From an uncultured Bacteroidota bacterium (GTDB taxonomy: Bacteria > Bacteroidota > Bacteroidia > Flavobacteriales > Flavobacteriaceae): a DNA stretch of 64,000 nucleotides. Positions 1-13,300 of this stretch are shown here, piece after piece. The notes beneath the pieces were generated by a model that was not told where the DNA came from, did no database searches, and worked only from the letters and a program-made list of their open reading frames with translations. The stretch lies in the NCBI GenBank assembly GCA_902536935.1, contig CACAZM010000008.1, forward strand, positions 1 through 64,000, in the 5' to 3' direction. How positions within the stretch are numbered: position 1 is the stretch's first letter; each line of letters begins with the position of its first letter. The position numbers and the translations under genes are program-made.

Positions 1-3000
1 TGCTTGTGGGTCATCACTGACATCTGAAACATCATCGGTTCCTTGCGGGCTGTCTCCAGTTGCTGTGGCTGTATTAATTATACTCCCTGAATCTGAAGCT
101 GATTGTGAAATGGTGTAACTCGCAATTAAGTCTTGTGATTCACCTGGTGCAAGACTTATTGACCCCCAGTCATTTGGTCCACCTGATGTAAGTGAAAGAA
201 CATTTCCTTGGCCGTCAGTAAGGTCATCAGTAAAGTCAATATTACTAATTGTAACATTACCATTATTTGTTACCGTGACTGTATAAACAATTGTATCTCC
301 AGCAGATATTTCAGAATCCGTACCCGCTTGATGAATAATCGAAGCTTCTTTAGTAACTTCAATTGATGGTGTCTGAGTGATATTATTGACTACCGCACTA
401 TCTATACTTCCATTTACAGCCTCACCATCGGAATCATAACCAACTACACTTGCTGTGTTGGACACGCCTCCTGCATCGATCGCAGCCTGAGTAACTGTGT
501 ATGTTGCTCCAAAGGTTACTGCCTCGCCTACTAGTAATGTCGGTACGCTCGTGGTTGTGTCATTAGTAAAGGTTGTGTTTGCATCTGTTGAGCTTACAAA
601 TACTGGATCTGAATCTAGTGATAAGGTTGCGCCTCCAATAGCTGTTAATGTATCGGTAATGTCTACACCCGTAAGAGCTGTGTTACCGTCATTAGTAACA
701 ACGATTGTATAACTAATCTGATCGCCAATATCAATCGTAGTGTTGCCAGTGTCAACTTGAACAACTGAAGACGTCTTTGTGATCTTCAACGAGGGCTCTG
801 GACGAATGGTAACAACTGTTGAATCATCCTCTGTTGTTGTATTGGGGTCATCACTACTTTTTACAACATCATCAGTATTTCCAGGACTTGAAGCTGTTGC
901 AGTAGCCGTATTAATTATACTTCCACTATCAGCCGCAGATTGTTCAATGACATATGTAGCAGTGTAAGTGACCGTTTCACCAACATCTAGAGTCTGTGCT
1001 TCAGATGGAGTAACAGCTGTAGTAAGCGTGAGAGCGGTTGAACCGTCAGCTTCCGTTAGAACATCAGCAATTGTTAAGTCAATAAGTGAAACATTACCTG
1101 TGTTTGTTACCTGAATTGTATAAGTAATCGTATCGCCTACCCCAACTGTACCATCTTCGTCAGTTGTAATTTCAGCTGATTTACTTACATCTATACTTGG
1201 GCTTGGACTTATAGTTAAAGTCGTAGGATCATCTTCTGTGTCTCCAGTAACTGTGTCTCCGTCATCTGAGATGTCTGTTATATTACCTTCAGAACTTGTA
1301 GCAGTAGCTGTTGCGCTATTTGAAATACCCCCAGCATCAACATCGTCTTGCGTTAATCTGTAGAATGCTAAATATGTAGCCGTATCGCCGACTGCTAAAT
1401 TACCAGCAGATGCTCCGTCGTCAGATCCAATGTAATAAGGCCCATCAAAGAATACATCATTATTTGGAGAAGCAGAATCGTAGATTGTAGTTGACTCTGT
1501 GATATCAGATAGTACGTCTGAAACTGCAAGTCCAGTTAAGTCTATATTTCCTGTGTTTTCAACAGTAATTGTGTACTTAACAAGGTCTCCCACACCATCT
1601 GTTCCGTCTCCATCATCAATAACTTCTTGCAGCTTAATTACCTCCATTGATGGGTTTGGAGCCATGTCAGTTACCGTTGGGTCATCAACTATATTTCCGT
1701 CATCATCAATTCCGTCATCTGAAACGTCTGATATCGTTTCACTACTTCCTATTGGATTAGCATAGAATGTTACTCGGTTTTCTACTCTACCTGAAATCGC
1801 TACCTGTTGATTGATTATAAATGCTGCTGTATATGTAATCGTTTCTCCCGGTTCAATTGAGAACTCATCATCGGTTGTGGATATATTGGTCGTGTACTGT
1901 AGGTCCTCACCATCCCCATCAGTGAGTTTATCAAAATATCCATCCCCGATACCATCATTATCACTATCCAGAATAGCAACAGTTACATTTCCGATGTTTT
2001 CAACTGTAATTGAGTATTGAATTTCATCTCCAACGTCAACTGTTGTGTTGCCATCTTTCTGGACAACCGTAGCAATTTTTGTGACTTCAATCGCAGGGTC
2101 AGCCTCAATTGGAGTTACTGTTGGGTCGTCTCCTGTGTCACCATCGCCAGTATCTCCATCGTCAGAGAGGTCTGTTACTGTCACTCCCTGAGCTGTTGTT
2201 CCAGATGCCTCAACTTGGTTAATAACTGAGCCAGAATTTGACGTTGACTGATCAATTAAATAAGTTGCTGTGTAAGTAACCGTATCCCCACTTGCAAGAT
2301 TTCCATCGTATGTTCCTGTGCCAGCAAATGTTGGTCCACTAGTTAGAGTTAAACCTACATCATTTCCATCAGTAATTGTATCTGTTATAGCAACTCCAGT
2401 GAGGTTGACATTACCAGTGTTTTCTACAACTATTGTATATGTAATTGTATCACCCTCTCCAGTCTGACCATCAGGATTGTCATCAGAAACTGTATATGTT
2501 TTAACAACCTCAATAGATGGGTTTGGCGAAATATAAGTATCCGCCGTTGTATTATCGTCTGTAGTATCACCATCATCAGATGTCTCGATTACATCAAAGT
2601 CAATACTTCCTGGGCTTTTCGCTTTTGCCTCGGCGCTGTTATGAATCGACCCTGTACTGGCTGCTGCTGACGATATTGTGTAGTAAGCAATATAACTCGC
2701 TGTCTCTCCAACCTTTAATGTTCCTAGTCCTGAACCCAGGTCAGCGCCTGAAAAGAAAGGTCCATTAGTTAATGTAAGCCCTTGCCCCGCCCCATCAGTC
2801 AATGTGTCTGTAATTGTAAGCTCACTAAGATCTACATTACCAGTGTTTTCAACTGTGATTGTGTATTGAATCAAATCACCTGCGTCAGTCAATCCATCTC
2901 CGTTGTCAATTACAGATGCTGTTTTTAGAACGCTAATTGATGGGTTTGCGTACATCTGAGTAATTGTCGGGTCGTCTTCTTCTGTTGTATCAGGATCATC

Positions 3001-6000
3001 ACTTACCGCAGTTACATCATCTGAATTTCCGGGGCTACTTGCAGTTACAGTTACAACGTTTGATATAAATCCTGTTTCTTCAACAGCTTGAGTGATATCG
3101 AACGTGGCTGTATATGTTGCTACTTCTCCACTTATTAATGTTCCTTGAGTCGATGCTCCTGAATTAGAAACAAATGTTAGTGTTAGAGAAAATTCATTAC
3201 CATCTCCATCTGTTAAGACATCAACAGGGTTGATGTTTGTAAGGGTTACATTACCTGTGTTTGTAATAGTAATATCATAACTAACTGTGTCACCGTTTCC
3301 AGTTTGTCCATCGGAATCAACTGTTACTGTATCTGTCTTTTCAACTTCCATTTCTGGATTAGGAGCAAATAGAATAACAGTTGGGTCATCGGTATCATTA
3401 CCATCTGTTGATATACCGTTGTCACTAACATCAGTAATTGTTTCAGAAGTTGGGCTAGTTGCTGTTGCAGTAACGGTATTTGTTATTTTTCCAGACTCTT
3501 CATCAGTTACTGTAATTGTATAAACCGCTACATAGGTTTCCGTTTCTGCTATGTCAAGAGTTCCAGGTGTTGAGCCATCAACATTTGTACTGGTATATTG
3601 AATGTCCGTTGTTCCATCATTGAATGTTAATGGGTTATCGTCTCCATCAGTGAATGTATCAACAAAGGTCAGACCAGTAAGAGTAGTATTTCCGGTATTT
3701 TCAATTGTAATTGTATATGTTACTTGATCTCCAGCGCCAGTTTTACCATTACCGTTATCAAGAATCACATATGTTTTTGTTGCCTCAAGAGATGAAACAT
3801 AGCTGGTACTTACTATCGTAGGATCATCTGTAGGATCTGTACCATCATCGTCTCCATCGGTTGTACTATCTCCATCATCACTGTAGTCGGTAACATCAAA
3901 AGTTGAGCTTTCTGGACTTCTTGCTTTTGCAAATACAGAGTTTGAAATGCTTCCAGTGCTAGCCGCTACTTCTTCAACGGTATAAGTTGCCGTGTATGTC
4001 TTAGTCTCTCCAACATGAAGTCTAGTTGAATTTGAGGTTGAATCTGTTGAAGACTGAAACTGTGGGTCATTTGTATCATCAAACGTTAGAGCATTTCCAT
4101 CGCCATCTATAAATGTATCTTCAATTGTTAGGTTTGTGAGTGTTACATTTCCTGTATTAGCAACCGTGATTGCATATTCAATTAGATCACCACCGCCAAT
4201 TAAATTATCTGAATTATTGTCTGTAGTTACAGCCGTTTTTATAACTTCAATCGATGGGCTAGGTGTGATAATAAGTTCTGTTACATCATCTCCAGTATCT
4301 CCAGCTCCAGTATCACCATCATCAGAAATATCTGTAACTACAGTTCCGTCAGGGCTGGTGCCGTTAAATGTTACTGTGTTATCTATTCCACCTGCATCGA
4401 TGGCAGCTTGATCAAGTGTGAACAATGCCATGTAGTTCGCAGTTTCACCTGGCTTAAGAATACCATCGGCAGAGCCCTGGTCAGCTCCGGTATAGAATGG
4501 TCCACTACTGAATGTTAGTGTCTGAGGAATTGACTCTCTGTTCGTAAATGTGTCTACATAATTTATAGATGATAATGTTACGTTTCCAGTGTTTGTAACA
4601 GCAATCTGGTACTGAACAATATCATTAGGATTCGTTCCGCTTACTCCATTTTCAATAATATTATATGTTTTTACCACTACAATTGATGGGTCTTCTGTAG
4701 TAGTTGTAGTGACTGAAGACGATGCTGTTGTGTCATTTGTCCCAACTGGAGAGCTAGCAGTTATAATTGCTGTGTTTACAATTGAACCAGAATCTGATCC
4801 TGATGCTTCAATTAAATAAGATGCATAGTAGGTTGCTGTCTCTCCAACTTTTAGTGTTCCTTCACTAGAGCCATTATCAGCAATTGACCAGTCTGGACCT
4901 GAGGTTAATGTTAAATTGTCCCCATCAGCATTCTCCAAATCATCTACTATTGTTACTCCAGTGAGCGTAACATTACCTGTGTTTTGAACCGTAATCGTAT
5001 AGTTGATTGTGTCACCTAAATCCGTAATAGAATTTCCACTACCCTCAACAACAGCTGCAGTTTTATTTACAGTTAGTGCAGGTGATCTTGTTATCGGAAT
5101 ATCTGTTGGGTCATTTTCAGTATTTCCATCATCATCATCTCCATTATCGCTAATATCTGAAATATCATTAGTGGAACTATTTGGACTTCTACCAGTTACT
5201 GTTACAGTGTTTCTTATACCTCCAAGGTCAACTGCACTTTGTTCAATTACATAAGTGGCAAAATAGTTTTCAATTTCGCCTGCTGATAACGAAGTATCTG
5301 GAGTAGTTGAATCGGTTGATCCTGTAAGAGTTGGAGGTGCGTTTAATGTAAGTGTTGTAGTCTCACCAATATCAGAGAGCACATCTGTGAGTTCAATATT
5401 TGTAAGTAATACATTCCCCGTGTTTTCTACTGCTATGAAGAATGTTACTGTTTCCCCTACATCTGGAATATCATCTCCATCTAAGTCAGTTAAAGTGTAT
5501 GTTTTTGTTACTTCAAGCTCTGGTTCAAAAGTAAGCTCAGTAATTGTCGGATCATCCACTGTATTGCCATCAGTATCTATACCGTCATCACTAACATCAA
5601 ATACACTTGTGGCATTGTCAAGAGTCATCGCATAAACAAGCAAACTGTTACTTAAGAATGTAGATGTAACATCTTCAGCTACAATTGTGTAAAAAGCGAC
5701 ATATGTCAAATAATCTCCAACCAGTAAATTAGATTCTGTAGATCCTTGAGGAGCCGGGGTATTTGTATCTAGAACAATTGGGTTATTATAATTCCTTGTA
5801 AGATCACTTCCATTTTTAAGAACATCTATAAAAATATCGTCATAATCAGTTTCGCCATTTGGACCAACTAATTTCACTGGAACAATACCATTGTTTGTAA
5901 CAGTAATTGTGTATTTAATTATATCGCCAGCTCCTCTTACATTATCCCCATCATCAATTACACTTGCTTCCTTGACAACTTTAATCGAAGCGTCAGATGT

Positions 6001-7380
6001 AATGTTTGTCACAGTTGGATCATTCGTTGGATCACTATCTGCATCAGGTCCATCAAAGTCCTCGTTGCCATCATCAGAAACGTCTACAACATCATCTGTG
6101 TTTCCAGGACTAGATCCAGTAACTGTAACTGTATTTATTAATTTACCACTATCTGCATCGTCTTCTGTAATTGTATAGAATGCTCTGTAAGTAGCAATTT
6201 CATCAATCTCAAGAGTTCCATTATTTGATCCTAGTGATGCACTCGTAAAGTATGGGCCATCAAGATTTGAAGTTACATCTGTAGGATTATCGTTAGTTAA
6301 TACATCAACAAGTGTTAAGCCGGTAATCTTACGGTTACCAGTGTTCTCGACTGTAATTGTATATCTTACGATATCACCTTCATTAATAATCTGATCGCCA
6401 TTGTCAATTAATGTATATGTTTTGACCGCTTTAAGTGATGGTGATGCAGACGTTGCGATTACAGTAGGATCATTTTCAAAATCACCATCCCCGTTTCCAT
6501 CAACTGTATCAGAGTCACCATCTGAGATGTCAGAAATATTTCCTGATAAACCACCTGTTGATCCAGTAGCTGTAATCGAGTTACTTAAAAATTCCGAATC
6601 ATATCCTGCAGCATCTACTGTGTATGAAACCGTGTAGAATGCGGTTTCTCCAATTTCAAGAGTGTTATTATAAGCGGCTTGTGAATTCTTTCCTAAGCTT
6701 GTTGTTGAGAATGTAGCAGAAGGGTTAGCAAGAACATCTCCATTACTATCAGTTAAAATGTCTACTAAATTGATTTCAGTAATATTTGTATCTCCAGTAT
6801 TTGTTACTGTTACGTTGTAAGTTATTTTATCACCAAGATCAACTGGATCAGAAATGTTCTTTGCATTATCATCTGAATCACTAATTGCTGAAATTGTCTT
6901 TATAACCTCAATTGATGGGTTTGTTACAAGTGTAGTTTCAGTGACATCATCCTCTAAATTTCCGTCAGTATTATCACCATCATCTGAAACATCAGTAACA
7001 TCATCCGTTCCTTGAGGTGAACTTGCAGTCGCAGTTACTTGGTTATGAATTATATGAGCATCAATAGCTGCTTGAGTAACAATGAATCTAACATTATAGA
7101 TCTCGGTTTCTCCGACTTCAAGTGTACCTATGTCTTCTGGAAGATCAACTGAAATTTGACCGTCGATAGTTGAGTAATGGTACCCTTCAGTTAAAGTTAT
7201 TGCTCCATTTGCAACCAATTGCTCTTCAAGTTCAAATGCAATTGTAGAAGTATGATCTCTTAAAGCGTCTATAAGCTCAAGGTCCGATAGAGTAACGTTA
7301 CCTTTATTCTCAACTTTTATTTCATATTCAATTTCGTCACCTAATATTCCCCCATCCTCCTTATTTATATAAAGTTTAGT
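1..7380 (-). repeat. Uninterrupted repeat block running off the left edge (about 17 units)
   Basis: There are 17 repeat cores, near 7300, 6795, 6335, 5890, 5410, 4970, 4580, 4145, 3690, 3250, 2840, 2410, 1985, 1545, 1090, 680 and 250. Spacing is 390-505 nt and there are no inserted modules. This block makes a regular stalk-like beta-sandwich array, and base 1 falls inside a unit. Such arrays commonly act as spacers that hold binding domains away from the cell; that role is inferred. Confidence 0.88.
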
Positions 7381-10300
7381 TATTTCATTTTCGTCGTTAT
7401 CCTGCACCCTCAAAACAAAGTGATAGTCCGCAGTATCGTCAAAGGACTCGGATGTATTAAAATGATCTATAAAATCAATTGATGGGTATGAATATGTGTC
7501 GTCGCCAGTTGTATATGTTGGTACATGTGGATATACATAGTTATTTATGTCTTCCCATGCTCTACCATTCGTACTAGGTTTTTTTGAATAAACAGAAATT
7601 GTTGGCTTTCCAACTTCACTAAATCCAACTCTTACCCTAGAAACTGACCTAACCTCATCAATATTCTCGTTAAATAAATATCTGCCTACCTTATTTTTAG
7701 TAAAGCTTGCTGAAGAACCTTGAGGTTCTAAATAAAAAAATTCATTAAATGGATGAACTCTGTCATGATCCTTCAAGTAATATGATCCGATATAAAAAAA
7801 CCTGTCCGCTGCCTCAGCATCGCCTAAATTATTAGAATTATCAAAATAATTTTTGACTTCATCAATACTGAAATCATTAGCATTTACTAGCCCAAACAAA
7901 AAGTTTCTGTCGCCTCTAGTTAAGAACTCAAAGTATTCTCCTTCTTTTGAAATTGAACGAGTAGATATAAACCCATCATTATTTCCCCCTGCGTTTGGAC
8001 CCATATTCCAATTGTCTAAAGAATTCCCTGTGTATTCTCCAAATGTGTTGAACTCAACACTTTTTTCTACAATTCTATATGTTTTGGTTACTTCTAATAT
8101 TGGCGTTTGGGTAATTAGAGTTTCGGTTGGGTCGTTTTCTGGGTCTGTATCTCCATCAGAATCTAATGTTGCATCGGAATCACCATCAGAAACATCTATG
8201 ATATCATTATCGTCTGGATCTTTTGCTGTGGCGGTTACCGAGTTTAGAATTCCAGAACTGTCAACATCTGATTGAATAATAGTATACTGGACAGTATATG
8301 TCTCTTCCTCACCTGGTATTAAGTTACCTTCACCATTGTCAGTCGCTTCATCTGTAGATTTAATTTTTTGTTCAACAAAAGTCAGTGATAACTCTTGCTT
8401 GAAAGCTCCTTGGAGGTTATATAATGAGTCTTTTAAACTCAGATTCGTAAGCGGTAGGTTACCTGTATTTTCTACTAGGATTGTATAGGTGATTATATCA
8501 TCAACTCCCAGAATATCATCATCCCCATCATCAACTACAGCTGTTTTTGTAACCGTGAGCTTTGGATCAGGAGCAAGATCAACATCAGTAGGATCATTTT
8601 CAAAATCACCGTCTTCATTTCCGTCAACTGTATCAGTGTCTCCATCAGAAAGGTCTGTAACAGTAGAGTGAAGATCATCATTATTTCCATCTCCGTCAGC
8701 ATCATACATTACATCGCCTTGAACTATGGCAAAGTTTGAGATGAATGCAGCGTTTGAGGAAGAATTAAGGATGATATATTCAACACTGTAGACTAATGTA
8801 TCTCCTGCGGCTATTTCTCCATCAAATGTACTTGAGTCAATACTTACACCAGCATCAGTAAGAAGGTCTGGAATTAATGCCTGCTGGTTGTTTCCATTGG
8901 AGTCAATAATTGTATCAAAAACTTGAACGTTTACAAGTGGCCAGTTACCCCTGTTTGTAGCTGATATGTGGTATACTATTTTATCTCCAACTTGAACACT
9001 TCCTTCGCTAACATCAATTGTGTAAACACCATTAGTGTCTTCTCTTTTAATTTCAGCTACCGTTTTTGTTACTTCAATTGCTGGAAGTGGAGTCATAAAT
9101 ACTTTAGTAGGATCATCACCCGTGTCGTCATCACCAGTCAGACCATCATCTGAAATATCTGAGATTGTTGAGTGAAGGTTTTCACTAGTGCCATCTCCAT
9201 CTAAATCAGTCATCACATCTGCTTCTACAACTGCAGAGTTTAATAGCTCTGGTGCGATTTCAGCACTTGTTGGAACTGTATAGGATGTTGTATAAACCAA
9301 AGAGTCTCCAGCTGCTAGTTCCCCATCAAAAGTTGTGTCTGATACAGCCACCCCCGCATCAGAGATAAGTGTCAGAGGTAAACTCACCTTTATATCTCCT
9401 CTTGAATGGGTAATGGTGTCTACAGCCTGAATATTTACAAGTGGCCAGTTACCAGTGTTAGTAGCAACTATTTTAAAAGATACTTCATCGCCAACATTAA
9501 CATTTCCTTGAGCAACATCATAGCTATTAACAAAGTCAGGAATTACAATAGAGTTTGGAGAGCCGTGAAAGTGTATATCCAAATCGTTACCTGATTCAGG
9601 TGTTATAGTTGTTGCGGTTAATACATCATTTACGTATAATCTCAATCTATTATCACTGCCATAAGCTAACCTCATAACAGCACCATCATCATATGCAGTA
9701 TCAGTTGCTTGAGTTAAATCTGTATTCTTTGAACTATAACCACCATTGGGAAATTCAGATACATCTCTCAGAATTTTGTCCCAATAAAAGCCGAACTTAG
9801 TTGACCAATTTTCAACCAACTGAGCTAAGTTATTGTGATTGTCAGTAGCGCCGTCCCAAACACCTATACTGAACCAACGATTACTGTTATTAGGCATATG
9901 GTTTTGGGTCCAAACAAACTCATTTCCTTTAGCCAGTTTCTCACCATAATATAAAGGTCCATATGAATTGGTAAAAGATGATGTTGTAGGTGAGTCTACT
10001 TCTGTTTCTGCATTCTCTCCATAGGCAACAAACCACCCTTCTTGATCTGAACCTTTTATTGAACTTACAGTCTTTATAACTTCAATTATTGGATTAGGAG
10101 CTAGATAAACTTTTGTTGGGTCATCGCCAGTATCATCATCTCCTGTTAGTCCATCATCTGAAATATCAGTAGTAGTTCCAAATAGTTCATACGTACCATC
10201 ACCATCTAAATCCGTCATGGCATCACCACTTACAGTAGCAGAGTTCAGAATAATTGGAGCGATTGAAGAGGAATCTAAAACTGTGTACTGAACTTGGTAA

Positions 10301-13300
10301 ACTACTGTCTCATCGACTGCTAGCTCACCATCAAATGTACTCGAATCGACTGCAACCCCGTTATCCGAAACTATTGTAACTAGTGATGTTAAAGCCTCTT
10401 GATTATTGCCTCTGGAATCAATTATAGTATCTGTAACTTGAAGGTTTACAAGGGGCCAGTTACCTGTGTTTGTTGCAGATATATTAAATGTGATTTTATC
10501 GCCAACTACTACCTCATCTTGCTGCACATCTACTGTGAAGTCTCCGTTGGTGTCCTGACGCTTAATATTGTCAACTGTTTTAAGAACTGTAATATCTGGG
10601 AATATTAATTCCACATCTGTAGAATCGTCAACTTCTGTTGTAGAAGGGTCGTCACTCAATACATCAAAAGATACTCCATCAGGTCCAGTAAAGTTGACAG
10701 TAGCCTGATTTTTAACTCCACCCGCATCAACAGCCTGGTCATCGATTATGAACTTCACTGAGTAAATCATTGACTCACCGGGCGCTAATGTGGTCTGTCC
10801 AGATCCAATCCAGTCAATATTATTACTCTCGTACTCTATAACATAGTATAGCTGGTTGTCAACATCAATATCATTCCAACCGTATGGCTCAGTAAGAGCC
10901 CACCCAAGCGCATCTTGCTCGCCCAGATTATTCTCAGCCATAGTTGTTCCATTCTCGTCATCTTGTTGGGCGGCTGTAAAGTCTATGTTTAAAGAATCCC
11001 AAGAAACTTTAGTTCCATCAAACTCGATATGATTCCATTCACCTTCTTGGTCTATATCTTCGCCATTAATCCATAAGTAGTTTTTAGGAGTTGTTGCCGT
11101 TGGGTCATCTTCTGTGATAACGGATGTTGATATATCTATTTGACGGTAATCAAGAGTGTCAAGAATATGCTGAATCAATATATCTTTCTCCGTTGATCCA
11201 TCAACAGAGGTATATTTTAATCTATATAATTTTCCGCCTCGTTTTTGGGCAAGTGCTTTAGCTTCTAAATAGGTCTTTTTATCTCTTATAAGTTCAAACC
11301 ACTTACCGCCAACTTCAAACCTATCTATTTTAGATGCGTCAACACCACTTGTGCCGTTAAACAAGTATGTCGGCCCCTCAGTGATTGTTAGGTCTTGTGC
11401 TGGATCTGCAAAGTCTTTAAGCTCATCGGTGAGCATTATATTTGTAAGTGTTACATCCCCTGTGTTTTTTATCTCAATCTCGTACTGTAATATATCGTCA
11501 AGTCCATTAAATGTATCTCCATTATCAACAATAGTTACTGATTTTGTTACATCAGCAGACGGGGATTGAGTGAACGAGTCGTCGGTTGGGGTATCCCCGC
11601 CATTTGTGTCATCTCCATCATTATCGCTAACATCAGAAATTATATCCCCTGCGTCATTTTCAATTGAAACAGTCAAAGAATTAGAAACTCCACCTGAATC
11701 AAAAGCAGCTTGAGAAATTGTGTAAGTAGCTGTGTAAGTTTCTGTCTCTCCTGGTGCTAATATGCCAGCGTCATTTGTCTCAGTTGAAGATGAGTAAATT
11801 ATTCCTAAGTCTGTTACCCCTTCTATGATTACCCATGGGACATTTCTTGAGTGTGAAGTTTGTGTTGTGCCAGATACTGCATTTAAATCTATTGGGCTAG
11901 TTGATCCAAGTACAAGCGTTTTATAATTAACAGCATCCCCAAGATTTCTTAATTCAAAAATCGTATTTGATGTTTGAGCTCCACCCTCGTTCTCTCTAAC
12001 GGCAATTACAAGGTTCTTACTTGGATCTCTAACAAATGGGGTGTCAAGCTCAACAATGAGTTGTTTATGCTGCCCCGTTTCTACTCCATAATATTCAGTT
12101 GAGAATCTGACATCTCCATGGAATACTTTAGTAAACTCTGAGGGTGAAATCCAACCGCCGCTTTCGAGTGAATTAGAGTCGGTTTCTGCTAAATATATTT
12201 CCCATTGGTCATTGGTTTGATACAAATTGATATCTGTGTCTGTAAACCATGTTATTTTGTTTATAGATTTTAAATCTCCCAGTACACTTACAGGGTATAA
12301 TGATTGAGAATAAGTGTAGGGGTTTAAGTTGTTGTGTAAAGGGTATGAATCATTTAAAACTGACCCTATGTCAGAATTACCCTCAGATGTATAATCACGT
12401 ATAAGCCTAACTGGAAGTCCCGATTTTTTAGGATGGTTAAACTCAGCTAAACCGGAGATGTCATACCTGTAATAAACCGTCCAAGAATTATTATTGTTTA
12501 TTTCGGATGTCCATATATAAGATCTCTGATTTAAATATTCTCTGTTTCCTGAGTTTTGGTTTAACCACCCATTTGGCATTATACCGATCCCGGTCCTGTT
12601 TAAATTTGGATCATTTCCTAGGTGCATTGAGTATCCTGGACAATTACACCCACTCGAATTATAGCTCTGCCAGTAGTCATCAAAACCAACTGTCTGTGCT
12701 ATAGGAGTATAGCCATATTCATTAAGATAAGTGTGAAGAGTTGAAGTGAAATCATTTCTTGTTGGAAGTCTCCAACCATCGGGTATGAACTGTTTGTTAG
12801 GGGTATTAGGATCATCATCGTGAATACCCTCAATTGCAAAATAATTATAAAACTTTCCTCTTGCTTGGTCGGAAGAGTCGACCCATCTCCACGCACCTGT
12901 AGTTAAATCTTTCCAAGTATTAGCGTCATTAACTTCAGGTATTGGTGTTCCATCTGTGTAAGTAGTAGGGCCATAGTTTGAGGTCATCCACTGTTGTCTA
13001 CCTAATGTAATGTAATCATAGCTTGTATTCTCATGATCAAACACTGCGCCTGTTTTTGGAGAAGTATTACTTGAATCATAAACCAGCACATTACCATCTG
13101 CATCAACAAAAGTATCTTCAAATGAAATATTACTAAGAGTGTCACCTCCCATGTTTTCAACTGTGATTGTGTAATCTATCGTGTCTCCTGCGTTAGTGCC
13201 GCTTTGTCCATTGTCATCGTTAACAACAGATGTTTTTGTTACTTTAACTCTTGGAAGTGATATTACTGTCGGGTCATTCTCAAAGTCTCCATCATCATCG

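Noticed and set aside
1-7380. Regular 390-505 bp spacing as a possible CRISPR or satellite array
   Set aside because: The period is coding: it keeps the reading frame and conserves protein, not DNA. Repeats are too long and too diverged for CRISPR.
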